Source: Oscillospiraceae bacterium (GTDB taxonomy: Bacteria > Bacillota > Clostridia > Oscillospirales > Ruminococcaceae). Taken from it: a stretch of 64,000 bases of DNA. Of this stretch, positions 8,162 through 16,944 are shown in pieces. Under the pieces are notes generated by a model. It saw nothing but the letters and a program-made list of their open reading frames with translations. It was not told the DNA's origin and ran no database searches. Numbering within the stretch: the stretch's first letter is position 1; the number at the start of each line of letters is the position of its first letter. The stretch is from contig JAFQIY010000043.1 of the NCBI GenBank assembly GCA_017415165.1, positions 62,001-126,000 on the forward strand. The letters are read 5' to 3'. The position numbers were made by a program, and so were the translations under genes.

Positions 8162-8779
8162 ATGAGCATAACACCATTTACAGACAATATATCTGAATAC
8201 TTGAAGTCAGATGATGTGATTGATTATAATAATGAAACCATAACTCAAATTGCCGACTCGTTATATCAGAATGCTGAAAGCGAGATTGAATATATCAAGG
8301 CGGCATATGAATTTGTAAGGGACAAAGTTCCTCATTCAGCAGATATAAATGAGGATATTATCACCTGTTCCGCTTCTGAGGTTTTAAAGGCAGGACACGG
8401 TATCTGTTTTGCAAAATCACATTTGCTGGCGGCTTTGTTGCGTTGCAAATCCATACCGACGGGATTTTGCTATCAGAAGTTAATTTTAGACGACGAAACA
8501 GCACCTGTTCTGATATATCACGGTCTTAACGGTGTTTATATCAAGGAGTGCAACAAGTGGATACGTCTTGATGCACGAGGAAACAAGGAAGGTGTAAACG
8601 CACAATTCTCAATAGATGAAGAACAGCTTGCTTTCCCAGTTCGTGCTGAAAAGGGTGAGGAGGACGGGTTTGTTGTTTACCACAATCCTGATAAAAAGAT
8701 TTTAGAGAAGTTGAGGAATAACAAGACAAGGACAGAGTTGTGGGACGATTTGCCGACAGAACTGGAATACAATTCATAA
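8162..8779 (+). CDS. Transglutaminase-like cysteine protease-fold protein
   Basis: The 205-residue protein shows the transglutaminase-like triad: Cys in GHGICFAKSHLLAALLR, His in YHGLNGVYI and Asp in WIRLDARGN. The N-terminus (EYIKAAYEFVRDKVPHSAD) matches the helix that normally precedes the catalytic cysteine. There is no signal peptide, so it acts in the cytoplasm, probably as a peptidase or amidase-like enzyme. It sits between two acetyltransferase genes in one operon, suggesting a small modification pathway. Confidence 0.8.
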   Translation: MSITPFTDNISEYLKSDDVIDYNNETITQIADSLYQNAESEIEYIKAAYEFVRDKVPHSADINEDIITCSASEVLKAGHGICFAKSHLLAALLRCKSIPTGFCYQKLILDDETAPVLIYHGLNGVYIKECNKWIRLDARGNKEGVNAQFSIDEEQLAFPVRAEKGEEDGFVVYHNPDKKILEKLRNNKTRTELWDDLPTELEYNS

Positions 8780-8801
8780 AACTATTCAGAAGGTGTAACC
8801 A

Positions 8802-9341
8802 TTGAAATTTGTAGATGCAAAGAGATATAAAAAGCAGGTAAAGGACTTGTACAGAGAAGCATTTCCCAAGGACGAACAGGCACCGTTATCGTTTCTGTTC
8901 TTCAAGTCGGGCAACGGCAGGGACTCGTTCTATGCGGTTGTTGACAAGGAAAAGTTTGTGGGGCTTGTGTACACGGTACGGATTGAAAAGCTGGTCTATG
9001 TTTTTTATCTTGCCGTAAAAGCGGAAGAACGTGAACAAGGCTACGGCGGGAAAATACTGAAAATGGTCAGAAAGCTGTACAGCGACTGCGTTATTACACT
9101 TGCCATAGAGGATACCGATAAAACCGCCGCTGACAATTATCAGCAACGCTTGGAAAGACTTCATTTTTACGAGAAAAACGGCTACAAGCAGCTGCATATA
9201 AAGATAAACGAAGCAGGCGTTGATTACGAACTTCTGGGCACGGAAACTACCGTTACGCAGGCGGATTTTCTTGCTATGATGAAGAAGTATTTCGGAAGTG
9301 TTATGTTCAGGATGATATATAAAAGGACGAAGATTGAGTAG
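8802..9341 (+). CDS. GNAT-family acetyltransferase
   Basis: This 179-residue protein has acetyl-CoA binding motif A (AVKAEEREQGYGGKILKMV) and the downstream RLHFYEKNGYK segment typical of GNAT enzymes. The start is TTG 8802 with AAGGTG six to eight bases before it; no nearby in-frame ATG fits better. Substrate unknown. Third gene of the operon starting at 7367, ending at a bidirectional terminator. Confidence 0.8.
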   Translation: MKFVDAKRYKKQVKDLYREAFPKDEQAPLSFLFFKSGNGRDSFYAVVDKEKFVGLVYTVRIEKLVYVFYLAVKAEEREQGYGGKILKMVRKLYSDCVITLAIEDTDKTAADNYQQRLERLHFYEKNGYKQLHIKINEAGVDYELLGTETTVTQADFLAMMKKYFGSVMFRMIYKRTKIE

Positions 9342-9368
9342 ACTTTTAATAATATGCTTAGGCAAACG

Positions 9369-9405
9369 AAAAGCTGATGAGTTGGTTGCTCATCAGCTTT
9401 TGTGT
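9369..9405. terminator. Bidirectional terminator, GCTGATGAG family
   Basis: A perfect 13-bp stem (9369-9381 with 9389-9401) has T-rich sequence on both strands and lies between convergent genes. The same stem recurs at 17160, 17361 and 44653. Confidence 0.9.
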
Positions 9406-9406
9406 T

Positions 9407-10183
9407 TTATATGCAAATCTCCTTAATCCAATCAATATATTCCTCAGTATGCTTGCAGCAATAAGTCAGGTGCCCGTATCCGCTTACAATGCGGTAATCT
9501 GCCTGAGGATATGCTTTCTGTACCAACTTCAGACAAGTCCTGCAAGCCTTTTCGTCCTTGTCGTAAAAGAAGTGCATACGCTTCTGCATTTCCGTGTCAA
9601 ACTGCGGAAAATCAAAGGTGTAACAGCACTCAACCTCATTCCTGATGCTGTTGTCATTCAGATACGGAGCAACCTTGATAATCGGCTCAATCATCGGTTT
9701 AAGCGCCTCGGGGTCACCGCTCGAAAACTTCTTGATAAGCGGTATGTTCATAGCATCTTCAACTGTCTTGCCACGAAGCATTTTTATCATCGTTCTGAAC
9801 TTGAACAGCATAAATGCCTTGTATGCCTTTGAAAGCTTAATGCAGGGCGCACCGTCAAACAACGCATTTTCAACGGCTATTCCGTCAGCAATAAGCTGAC
9901 TCATCAGCTCAATTCCGATTTCCGAGCCCATAGACTGACCATAAACAAGCTTGACAGAGGTAATCTGTTGTTTTTTGAGGTACTGCCTTATTTCAGCAGC
10001 TTCATTCTGACGTGTGGTGAAGTCCTTGCTTCCCTCGTAATGACCGTTGTAGGTGGGTGCAATAATGTAAAAATCACTGCACAGCTTGGAGTAGAGATTT
10101 TCCATGCTTTCAGCAGGGCAGAAAGAGCCTGTTAGCATAACAATAATGGGATTACTTGGGTTGCCTAATGTTTGAAACTTCAT
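9407..10183 (-). CDS. Alpha/beta hydrolase
   Basis: The 258-residue protein has an oxyanion-type turn (VMLTGSFCPAES), the nucleophile elbow GQSMGSE and a late GYGHLTY histidine, the standard alpha/beta-hydrolase order. A larger reading frame exists upstream, but ATG 10183 has GGAGTGG before it and follows the MarR gene by 13 bases. Its substrate is unknown. Pairing with a MarR repressor suggests it is induced by a small lipophilic or phenolic compound. Confidence 0.8.
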   Translation of the reverse strand: MKFQTLGNPSNPIIVMLTGSFCPAESMENLYSKLCSDFYIIAPTYNGHYEGSKDFTTRQNEAAEIRQYLKKQQITSVKLVYGQSMGSEIGIELMSQLIADGIAVENALFDGAPCIKLSKAYKAFMLFKFRTMIKMLRGKTVEDAMNIPLIKKFSSGDPEALKPMIEPIIKVAPYLNDNSIRNEVECCYTFDFPQFDTEMQKRMHFFYDKDEKACRTCLKLVQKAYPQADYRIVSGYGHLTYCCKHTEEYIDWIKEICI

Positions 10184-10196
10184 ATATAACCACTCC

Positions 10197-10634
10197 TTAC
10201 ATTTCATCAAGCATTTCATCAAGTGCGTCGATAATTCCTTGTACCGCCGCAAGACTTTCAGGGGAAAGCGTGTCAATAAGCTTCTGCACCTTTTCCTGTG
10301 CGTTACGATGCATATTGCGGTGATAGTCAAACACAAGCTGTCCCTTTTCGCTCAGACGGATGCAGACAGCGGTTTTCTTTTCGGGGGACGTCTGCTTCTC
10401 GATAAGTCCCTTATCAAGCAGTTTGGCGGTAGTCTGCGATACAGCACCTTTGGTTACCCCAAGAAGTTGGGCAAGGAAAGTGGTTGTGATTTCGCCGTGC
10501 GTGCCGATTGTATCAAGCATATGCACCTCAGCGGCGTAAAGCAGGTCATCCGTGCCGTAATGCTTTGGTTTCTGGGTTTTCTGGCTGTATTTGTTCAGCA
10601 ATCTATAGCTGTTTTCAAAAATATCAGGAGTCAT
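10197..10634 (-). CDS. MarR-family transcriptional regulator
   Basis: The 145-residue protein has the MarR winged helix: ITTTFLAQLLGVTKGAVSQT recognition region, then a KGLIEKQTSPEKKTAVCIRL wing. It is the first gene of a two-gene operon with the alpha/beta hydrolase. A 14-bp-arm palindrome overlapping the -10 region of its own promoter is the obvious autorepression site. Confidence 0.9.
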   Translation of the reverse strand: MTPDIFENSYRLLNKYSQKTQKPKHYGTDDLLYAAEVHMLDTIGTHGEITTTFLAQLLGVTKGAVSQTTAKLLDKGLIEKQTSPEKKTAVCIRLSEKGQLVFDYHRNMHRNAQEKVQKLIDTLSPESLAAVQGIIDALDEMLDEM

Positions 10635-10648
10635 AATTGCACCTCATA

Positions 10649-10703
10649 ATAATATTGTTTAGCTACTAAACAATATTATATTACAAAAGGATTGGTTTGT
10701 CAA
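10649..10703 (-). promoter_or_regulatory. Promoter and palindromic MarR operator
   Basis: On the minus strand TTGACA (10698-10703), a 17-bp spacer and TATAAT (10675-10680) form a perfect promoter. A perfect inverted repeat with 14-bp arms around a 3-bp centre (10649-10679) begins inside the -10 and covers the start region, which would block RNA polymerase when bound by MarR. Confidence 0.85.
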
Positions 10704-10734
10704 GCAGAAAAAACACCTGAAAGAATATAAAACA

Positions 10735-10764
10735 AACCGCTGCAGTAATCAAACTGCAGCGGTT
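10735..10764 (-). terminator. Terminator of the HipA-like operon, GCTGCAG family
   Basis: A 12-bp stem (10735-10746 with 10753-10764) is followed on the minus strand by TGTTTTATATT. It lies 10 bases after the HipA-like gene. Closely related hairpins recur at 45624 and 59888. Confidence 0.85.
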
Positions 10765-10774
10765 AATCTGTACA

Positions 10775-11587
10775 CTATTTCTGACTCTTTAAAATACATT
10801 CCGTAACCCTGTCCAGAATCAATCCACGGTCACGTTCGGGGTAGAATTCCAACAGCGGAACAGCCTTTTCAGCAATATCATTTGCAGTAAGTTTCGGCAT
10901 AACAAGCTGATTTCCGTACAGCTTGCGGACGTTGTTTCTCTGACGGTTGAACGAGATATTGAATGGCCGTGCCAAAGCTTGCGGAATTAACGCTTTTGGG
11001 TCAATGTCCATAGGTGAAAGTTGAACATTTGAAAGCAGACCTGCACCGTTGTCGAAAATCGGACAGTAATCATATTTCCCGTTTTCTTCAAGCAGGGCAA
11101 TATTGTTCAGGTGACGGTCATCGTTGAGAAACAGCGCATCAACTTCAAACAGCAAGGCAAGATATTTCGTGAAATCTTCAAGCTTTGTGTAGTCAGCAGT
11201 TACTTCTGCAAGGTATGCAATTCGCTTTATATCACTGGAAAGTCTGCCGAGTTTTTCACTCAGCGGCATGTCAATAATTCGTTTAAAAAGGTGACTCAGC
11301 GTTATAATTGATTGCCCCACTTTAAGAAAATTTACGCTGGAACAACCCGTGCGGGTGCGACCGTGTACATTCATTTTTACCACATCGTATCGCACAAACG
11401 TGAACGGCGTATTCTGTTCGATATTGCTTGACTCCAGAAGTCTGGAAATAAGTGCCTCGCTAAGTGCCTCATAGCCGAACTGGTCAAGCTTGTACCACAT
11501 ATTTGTGTCAGCGTCAAACCATTTTTCCTGATTGCCTTTTGATGATGTTTCAGCAATTTTTTTGTTTGAAGCAAATTGTAGATTCAT
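10775..11587 (-). CDS. HipA-like serine/threonine kinase domain protein
   Basis: The 270-residue protein contains the HipA catalytic core: NDDRHLNNIALLEENGKYDY (catalytic Asp/His-Asn loop) followed by CPIFDNGAGLL (metal-binding Asp). It is shorter than classical HipA of about 440 residues and lacks the N-terminal HipA_N subdomain, so it resembles the compact HipA-like kinases. It overlaps the preceding AbrB-fold gene by the ATGA arrangement, implying strict co-translation as in toxin-antitoxin pairs. Likely activity is phosphorylation of a translation-related target; target not predictable. Confidence 0.75.
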   Translation of the reverse strand: MNLQFASNKKIAETSSKGNQEKWFDADTNMWYKLDQFGYEALSEALISRLLESSNIEQNTPFTFVRYDVVKMNVHGRTRTGCSSVNFLKVGQSIITLSHLFKRIIDMPLSEKLGRLSSDIKRIAYLAEVTADYTKLEDFTKYLALLFEVDALFLNDDRHLNNIALLEENGKYDYCPIFDNGAGLLSNVQLSPMDIDPKALIPQALARPFNISFNRQRNNVRKLYGNQLVMPKLTANDIAEKAVPLLEFYPERDRGLILDRVTECILKSQK

Positions 11588-12123
11588 CAGAATTTCTCCA
11601 TTTCAAGCCATTGATTATCTTCAGCCATTCGTCCTTGCGTTTTCTTAATAATTTCAATAGGGGAGTAGCTTTCCAAGCCTATCGATTCAAGATATTCACG
11701 CAATCCCGAACGTCCCTTTGGTATGCAGCGTTCCTCAAGAAATGCAGTGAAATCGTCCCAATCGGGGTGAGTTTTTTTGCCGAAAGCGGTTTTCACAATG
11801 TTGTCAATGTGATTTTCGGCAGCAATTGTTTTATCGGTAAAATCAGCGTAAATAAGCGTGCAAAGGCTGTTTCCACTGTAATAACGCAGACATTTTACGT
11901 CGTGCCCCAACGCTTTTTTCTTTTCAGCGAATTGTTTTGCCGTGCGGGATTTGGTAATTCTGATTTTTTCTCCGTCAAAGGAAAGCTCAACATTTCTGTC
12001 AGCACTGTCAATGCCAAGCTGTTCAATCCAGCTTGTGGGGAGCGAAATTTTGTAGGTTTTAGAGCCCTTGGAAGCTGTTCCTCCGGGGGCATTTACGATA
12101 ATTTTTGCGGTGCGGGTTTCCAT
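11587..12123 (-). CDS. AbrB/SpoVT-fold DNA-binding partner of the HipA-like kinase
   Basis: The 178-residue protein begins with a swapped-hairpin AbrB-type domain (TYKISLPTSWIEQLGI, then NVELSFDGEKIRITKS), a common antitoxin DNA-binding fold. The remaining 110 residues are helical and may hold the kinase-binding part. It is the first gene of the operon and overlaps the kinase gene by four bases. A perfect palindrome between its own -35 and -10 (12150-12164) is the expected operator, so autorepression fits. Classical hip loci use a Xre-type HipB; here an AbrB-fold protein takes that place. Confidence 0.75.
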   Translation of the reverse strand: METRTAKIIVNAPGGTASKGSKTYKISLPTSWIEQLGIDSADRNVELSFDGEKIRITKSRTAKQFAEKKKALGHDVKCLRYYSGNSLCTLIYADFTDKTIAAENHIDNIVKTAFGKKTHPDWDDFTAFLEERCIPKGRSGLREYLESIGLESYSPIEIIKKTQGRMAEDNQWLEMEKF

Positions 12124-12140
12124 TTTATCACCTCAAAGGA

Positions 12141-12169
12141 ATTATATCATATTCGTTACGAATAGTCAA
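12141..12169 (-). promoter_or_regulatory. Promoter with internal palindromic operator
   Basis: On the minus strand TTGACT (12164-12169), 17 bp and TATAAT (12141-12146). The spacer is filled by TATTCGT-T-ACGAATA (12150-12164). A near-identical orphan copy exists at 18761-18775. Confidence 0.8.
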
Positions 12170-12184
12170 GGATTTGCTCAAATG

Positions 12185-12211
12185 AAAAAGCACCCCTGGA
12201 GGAGTGCTTTT
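12185..12211 (-). terminator. Terminator of the small-gene cluster
   Basis: A 12-bp stem with one mismatch (12186-12197 with 12200-12211) lies past the stop of the 12252 gene and before the AbrB-like promoter. Confidence 0.6.
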
Positions 12212-12251
12212 ATGATGTTGTTATATGTGTTCATTTAAAGGTTCAAATTTG

Positions 12252-12518
12252 TTACCATTCCTTCATTTCAGCACATTTTCTTCTCTCTTCTTCAAGAGAG
12301 GCTTCTTTTTCTTCAGGTGTCATTTTATCAAGTTCTGCTTGTAACTCGGGTGAGATACCATCGAAGTAGCTTTCATATATATTTTCTTTGCATTGTTCAA
12401 GATAGTGCTTGTAGCTTTCCTGGGCTTCGGGTGGTGCATTATCGTTAATTACAAATCTGCCATTTTTTATATGACACCATTCTTTTTTGGACTTCCAAAA
12501 TAAATCCATTTTTCTCAT
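12252..12518 (-). CDS. Small hypothetical acidic protein
   Basis: An 88-residue soluble protein with the start MRKMDLFWKSKKEW, a central WFY-poor acidic region and a strongly charged tail (MTPEEKEASLEEERRK). ATG 12518 was chosen because AAGAG lies at good spacing, whereas the upstream in-frame start is a TTG. I do not recognise the family. It is the last of three small co-directional genes with gaps of 36 and 74 bases; short acidic proteins in such clusters are often immunity or antitoxin-like, but nothing here proves it. Confidence 0.6.
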   Translation of the reverse strand: MRKMDLFWKSKKEWCHIKNGRFVINDNAPPEAQESYKHYLEQCKENIYESYFDGISPELQAELDKMTPEEKEASLEEERRKCAEMKEW

Positions 12519-12554
12519 ATTAACAACTCTTTTCAATATATATTTTCATGTACA

Positions 12555-12758
12555 TTAATCATTATAATTCCCTATACTATCTTCAGGATGTAACGCAAAA
12601 TATTTGTTTAAAGTTGATTTCGCAAGTGTTGCCAACAACTTGTTACCATCCTTGAAAGGCCCATCAAGAACACACATTTCTTCGTCTGAATATGGTTCTG
12701 CACTTTTGGATTGAGCGATAAGCAGTTTGATTTTTTCTGATGAAAAACTCGTAATCAT
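12555..12758 (-). CDS. Small hypothetical protein
   Basis: A 67-residue protein starting at ATG 12758 with AAGGAAC upstream. It has two short helices (SSEKIKLLIAQSK and GNKLLATLAKSTLNKYF) and no recognised motif. Middle gene of a three-gene minus-strand cluster. Confidence 0.55.
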   Translation of the reverse strand: MITSFSSEKIKLLIAQSKSAEPYSDEEMCVLDGPFKDGNKLLATLAKSTLNKYFALHPEDSIGNYND

Positions 12759-12832
12759 AGTTGTTCCTTAACTTTCATATTGTATATTTTAAAATATTTA
12801 TTATAACAACTTATCTATGAATATTATAACAT

Positions 12833-13018
12833 TTAGTCCTTAAATTTAAAATTTTCCAGTTCTTCATCAGACAAATCTTTGAAGCCCTTTTGGGTTTCAC
12901 GTAAGTAGTTTGCTACTTCACTTAATTTGTACTGATTTGGCGGAGCATTCCATATTGAATTATCCACAAAATTACCATCAAATTCTTCAAAATCAGGATC
13001 AGGGATAATATGTCGCAT
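12833..13018 (-). CDS. Small hypothetical acidic protein
   Basis: A 61-residue, acidic, proline-containing protein (starts MRHIIPDPDFEEFDGNF, ends LSDEELENFKFKD). ATG 13018 follows GAAGG. First gene of the three-gene cluster. Family not recognised. Confidence 0.55.
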   Translation of the reverse strand: MRHIIPDPDFEEFDGNFVDNSIWNAPPNQYKLSEVANYLRETQKGFKDLSDEELENFKFKD

Positions 13019-13140
13019 ATAATTACCTTCTTTTAAAAGAATTTATACTACAATTATACCAACTTACCCTGCAAAGTCAACAATTTGGTGTGTAAATTTT
13101 GGTACATCTACATCTTATATGTGAGAGTAGAGATATAAAT

Positions 13141-13171
13141 AAGGGGTTGCTGCGTTATACAGCAATCCCTT
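13141..13171. other. Isolated 12-bp hairpin in the divergent region
   Basis: A stem (13141-13152 with 13160-13171, one mismatch) lies between the divergent small genes and DUF6125 gene. No plus-strand gene ends before it, so a terminator role is unclear. Confidence 0.4.
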
Positions 13172-13200
13172 AAATTATTTTCGGATCTTCATTTTTACAC

Positions 13201-13229
13201 TTGGCAAACCATAAATTATGTTATATAAT
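13201..13229 (+). promoter_or_regulatory. Promoter of the DUF6125 gene
   Basis: TTGGCA (13201-13206), 17 bp, TATAAT (13224-13229). The same promoter survives in the truncated copy at 18880-18908. Confidence 0.75.
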
Positions 13230-13264
13230 GAATATATTCCCATTTTAAGATAAGGAGACTAGCT

Positions 13265-13780
13265 ATGAATAATTACGAAATTTTAGCTCAGCTTTCAAAG
13301 GATGAGCTGATTGAATTGATTGGTATATATTCTAAAAACTGGCTTGCGATGGACGGCGTGTGGTTTCAGTCCGTTGAAAGAAAACTTGGTATGGACGAGG
13401 CAATGTATCACGATGCTGAAGCGTGGAAACGCTTTACTGTCATTGAGGCAAAACGTATCAAGGAGTTTCTGAAGCTGCCTGACAATTCGGGAATTGAAGG
13501 TTTGGCAAAGGCGCTGACGCTTCGCTTTTATGCAAACATCAACGAGGACAAAATCAAAATTGAGGGCAACACCCTGACATATACTTCAGTAAACTGCCGT
13601 GTTCAGCGTGCAAGGGAGAGAAAGGGTATGCCGTTTCACCCGTGCAAGTCTGTTGGAATTATCGAGTACAGCGAGTTTGCCAAAACTATTGACAGCAGAT
13701 TTACCTGCGAATGTGTAAGCTGTTATCCTGATATTACGGATGATTCGTGCTGCTGCAAGTGGAAATTTACATTGGGCTGA
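13265..13780 (+). CDS. DUF6125-family cysteine-rich protein
   Basis: The 171-residue protein matches the DUF6125 pattern as I recall it: NWLAMDGVWFQSVE near the start, AWKRFTVIEAKRIKEFL, and a C-terminal cysteine cluster (CECVSCYP followed by DSCCCKW). The cysteines are spaced like a metal or Fe-S ligand set. Function is not established. It starts at ATG 13265 after AAGGAG, has its own promoter and ends in a strong terminator, so it is monocistronic. A 50-residue copy of only the cysteine domain lies at 18944-19096. Confidence 0.75.
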   Translation: MNNYEILAQLSKDELIELIGIYSKNWLAMDGVWFQSVERKLGMDEAMYHDAEAWKRFTVIEAKRIKEFLKLPDNSGIEGLAKALTLRFYANINEDKIKIEGNTLTYTSVNCRVQRARERKGMPFHPCKSVGIIEYSEFAKTIDSRFTCECVSCYPDITDDSCCCKWKFTLG

Positions 13781-13835
13781 GTTGTTTGATTTATGTGATG
13801 TATGTCACAACTTTTATGAATTGAGTGTCAAGACT

Positions 13836-13877
13836 AAAGGAGTTATGGTATGTGATTACCATAACTCCTTTTTTATA
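13836..13877. terminator. Strong bidirectional terminator
   Basis: A perfect 15-bp stem (13836-13850 with 13857-13871) with a T-run on the plus strand and A-rich left side separates the DUF6125 gene from the convergent LytTR gene. Confidence 0.9.
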
Positions 13878-13912
13878 AAATAACAAAAAATGTATTTTCT
13901 GATTTGGGACAA

Positions 13913-14626
13913 CTATCTTAGATAGTCGAGATAAGCATTTTTCAAACTTGGTATAGTTCTTCGGGGAATAACAAGCTTATCACCATTTTCCATCACGGCA
14001 GAGTCAGCCATCAGCTTGTTTATATGCTCCAGATTAATGATATAAGTCTTACCGCACTGATAGTAACAGCCACACGGGGAGAGCTTGTTGAAAAGTTCTG
14101 TTGATGAACATCTTACATATAATATCTCGCCATTCATAAGACGGATACACTGGTTGTGATTTGCAGACTCACAATATACAATTTTGTTTGCCACTATATT
14201 ATGATAACCGTCTGTTGTTTTAAGAAGAATTTTTTTGGATGGCTGTTGGTCGATAATATGCAGCGCCTTATCCATAGCGTCAAAAAAATCCTTGCGGCAA
14301 TACGGTTTCAGCAAATAGTGCGTGGCATTGACCCCAAAAGCTTGAACAGCAAAATCAGGAGTGGAGGTAAGAAATATAATGGGGCTGTCAATACTTTTTT
14401 CCCTAAGTTCTGTAGCAATTGTCATTCCCGTAATTTCAGGCATACAAATGTCTAAAAGGAATATATCATATTTTTCGCCTTTATTCAGTCTGTATAGAAG
14501 TTCCGAAGAAGAGGTGAATTGTTCCGTTTCAAGCTGTATTCCCCTTGCAGCTTCATATTTCGCAAGAAACTCCATAGCAAAATTAAGATATATTTTCTCA
14601 TCATCACATACTGCAATTTTCAGCAT
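13913..14626 (-). CDS. LytTR-family response regulator, no adjacent kinase
   Basis: The 237-residue protein has an N-terminal receiver domain (IAVCDDE acidic pocket, phosphoacceptor Asp in FLLDICMPE, FLTSTPD switch, LLKPY lysine) and a C-terminal LytTR DNA-binding domain (YCESANHNQCIRL, then CGKTYIINLEHINKL). ATG 14626 with GAGGG upstream was preferred to an in-frame start 18 bases earlier. No histidine kinase is adjacent; the neighbour is a chemoreceptor. Its length equals that of the 19179 regulator, suggesting paralogy. Confidence 0.88.
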   Translation of the reverse strand: MLKIAVCDDEKIYLNFAMEFLAKYEAARGIQLETEQFTSSSELLYRLNKGEKYDIFLLDICMPEITGMTIATELREKSIDSPIIFLTSTPDFAVQAFGVNATHYLLKPYCRKDFFDAMDKALHIIDQQPSKKILLKTTDGYHNIVANKIVYCESANHNQCIRLMNGEILYVRCSSTELFNKLSPCGCYYQCGKTYIINLEHINKLMADSAVMENGDKLVIPRRTIPSLKNAYLDYLR

Positions 14627-14705
14627 TGATACGCCCTCTTTCATTTTACTGGTATGATTTATTATTATTGTAACATCTTTTTTTCATAATTGCAATATTT
14701 TACAC

Positions 14706-14742
14706 AAAAATACGCCTTGCCGAAAAAGCAAAGCGTATTTTT
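14706..14742 (-). terminator. Terminator of the chemoreceptor gene
   Basis: A 13-bp stem with one mismatch (14708-14720 with 14728-14740) has an A-run on the left, giving a T-tract on the minus strand after the chemoreceptor stop. Confidence 0.75.
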
Positions 14743-14769
14743 TATTTATTCAATTAGATAAGCCGAACC

Positions 14770-16653
14770 TTATTCATTGTTATTGGACATTACCATTTTA
14801 AGAAGCTTGCCGGCTTCGGTATCGAGAAGCTCTGCTGTATTCTGAGCGTTATGTGCAATCTCGGTATTATTCTGAACAACTGCTGAAATTCTGGTCATTC
14901 CCTCGACTGCTTCATCAATCTGCTTAGCCTGCTTTATTGTAGCGTCAGCAATTTCGGAAATAAGATGAGTGCTCTTATCAATGCTGTTGCTGGTTTCATC
15001 AAGCTTTGCAGCTGTCTTGTCAACGATAACCGTACCGTTTTCAACTGCTTTGAGTGTTTCATCAATAAGCTCAGTAGTGTTTTTAGCAGCTTCCGCAGAT
15101 TTTGTAGCAAGGTTTCTTACTTCGTCAGCAACTACCGCAAAGCCCTTTCCGTGGACACCTGCGCGTGCAGCTTCAACGGATGCGTTAAGAGCAAGGATAT
15201 TTGTCTGGAAAGCAATATCCTCGATAGTCTTTACAATATTGCTTATCTTCTGTGATACGTCGCTTATCTGTCTCATTGACTCCTGCATATCTGCCATATT
15301 TTCAAGATTTTCACGAAGCTGCTCACTGGTCTGGGCAGCAATGGCATTTGCATTCTTTGCGGATTTTGCATTGCTGTTTACTTCCCTTGAAATAGTAGAG
15401 AATGTTGCGGAAAGCTCCTGTATAGTAGAAGCCTGTGTAGTAGCACCGTCAGAAAGCTGACCAGAAACGTTGTCCATTTCTGCCGCATACTGATTAATAC
15501 TGTGGGAGATACCATCAATATTTCTGAGCAGCTCTGACATAGAATCGTTAAGTTTGTTAGCGGAATTGATATTTTCCTCAATATTGTTCAACATACCGTT
15601 AATACCATTACTGAGCACACTAAATTCTTCACAAGTATTAACATCAACAACAACGCCCTGTGCACCATCACCAATTGCCTTTACAGCTGCACCGATTTCC
15701 GTCATACCCTTTATGACATTTTTATCAATTACTCTTACAACAATTACTGTAAGTACAGCGATAACGAGAAGCGCCAGAAGTGCTACAACAGCTGTAAGCA
15801 GTGCAGCCTCGCCCATTACCTCGCTTGTAGGCACAAGGGACGCCAGATAATAATCATCAGTTTCAATTACTCTTGAGAAGAATGAATTGCCTGAGAATAC
15901 GAAATTGCTTGACTTGCCAAGCTTCTTTGTGAAGCTTTCCTCAGTAAGTCCAAGTTCGGATATCTCTTTACCGATATATTCTTCATCGTAGAATGCAGCA
16001 ATAGTCAAATCAGCCTTTTTGACAGCGAATATAGTACCTCTTGTTCCTACCTTGATATTGCCGAGGATAATGTGAGGCTGACTGTCAGCGAGTGTTTCGG
16101 TAAGACGGACAGGCTCCATACCGATTTGTACAATACCTGTTTTATCCTGTCTTGATACGCTTATGTACTGGAACAGCTTGCCCTCTGTACCATTCGGCTG
16201 TGCCTCCTGAGCAATTTCGATGGAGCTGTCCTCAAGAATAGGAAGGAATGGCTTTGTCTGCTCGGAAGTACTGAAATCAAAACCGAAATAACCGGGAACA
16301 GTACCCCAATAAATGACACCCTTTTCATCTGTTACGTGAAGCTCGTCAACCTCCAGCATTTCACGGATACGTTCAAGTTCGTCCGCATCATCGATTATTT
16401 CAGGATTAAGCTTAATCATTTCAGCAAATGCATTGGCTTTTGATATGTATTCGATATCAAGATTTTCTGTAAGCTCTGAAATAGTAACTTCGCTTTCTGC
16501 GATACGGGAAACAGCATCTGAAAGTCTTTCATCGGAAGTAATAGCCGCATTGTTTCTGGAAACCATAAGCTGAAAAGCAAAAACAAGAATAGCCATAAAT
16601 ACTACTGAAATAATTGCACTTCCCATTATTTTTTTAATCATTATTTTACGCAT
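14770..16653 (-). CDS. Methyl-accepting chemotaxis protein with dCache-like sensor
   Basis: The 627-residue protein has a membrane helix at about 10-31, an extracytoplasmic region of about 250 residues resembling a double Cache domain (includes [16 protein letters not shown]), a second membrane helix at about 284-308, a HAMP region and a long coiled-coil signalling domain. The hairpin tip is conserved ([18 protein letters not shown], around residue 480, then [13 protein letters not shown]). It should bind a small ligand outside and signal to CheA/CheW, whose genes are not in this window. No C-terminal CheR-tethering pentapeptide is seen. Confidence 0.92.
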   Translation of the reverse strand: MRKIMIKKIMGSAIISVVFMAILVFAFQLMVSRNNAAITSDERLSDAVSRIAESEVTISELTENLDIEYISKANAFAEMIKLNPEIIDDADELERIREMLEVDELHVTDEKGVIYWGTVPGYFGFDFSTSEQTKPFLPILEDSSIEIAQEAQPNGTEGKLFQYISVSRQDKTGIVQIGMEPVRLTETLADSQPHIILGNIKVGTRGTIFAVKKADLTIAAFYDEEYIGKEISELGLTEESFTKKLGKSSNFVFSGNSFFSRVIETDDYYLASLVPTSEVMGEAALLTAVVALLALLVIAVLTVIVVRVIDKNVIKGMTEIGAAVKAIGDGAQGVVVDVNTCEEFSVLSNGINGMLNNIEENINSANKLNDSMSELLRNIDGISHSINQYAAEMDNVSGQLSDGATTQASTIQELSATFSTISREVNSNAKSAKNANAIAAQTSEQLRENLENMADMQESMRQISDVSQKISNIVKTIEDIAFQTNILALNASVEAARAGVHGKGFAVVADEVRNLATKSAEAAKNTTELIDETLKAVENGTVIVDKTAAKLDETSNSIDKSTHLISEIADATIKQAKQIDEAVEGMTRISAVVQNNTEIAHNAQNTAELLDTEAGKLLKMVMSNNNE

Positions 16654-16896
16654 AATTCCTATCCCCTTATCGTATGATGCATACGGAGCAAGTACGCAAT
16701 CGGTTTTGAAATGAAGGTTTCCCTGCTTTACTGTTTTATTATACTACAATTATAAAAAGCAAGTATGTTTATGGCGTAATTGGTGGTAAATTTGGCGAAA
16801 TTGGCAGTAAGATATTACTTCCTATGCACTGATTTTTCGTTGATTATATGGATGTCAGATTTAATTTGTTACAAGTTTTTCTGATATTATAACCTG

Positions 16897-16930
16897 AAAA
16901 GAGGAATCGGATTTCTCCAATTCCTCTTTT
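16897..16930 (-). terminator. Terminator downstream of a minus-strand gene remnant
   Basis: An 11-bp perfect stem (16897-16907 with 16920-16930) follows the stop of the gene fragment at 16945 on the minus strand, a sign that an intact gene once stood there. Confidence 0.65.
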
Positions 16931-16944
16931 GGTTGATTAATGTA

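Noticed and set aside
10184-10336. Upstream extension of the alpha/beta hydrolase
   Set aside because: It overlaps the MarR gene on the same strand and lacks hydrolase similarity; ATG 10183 has a ribosome site.
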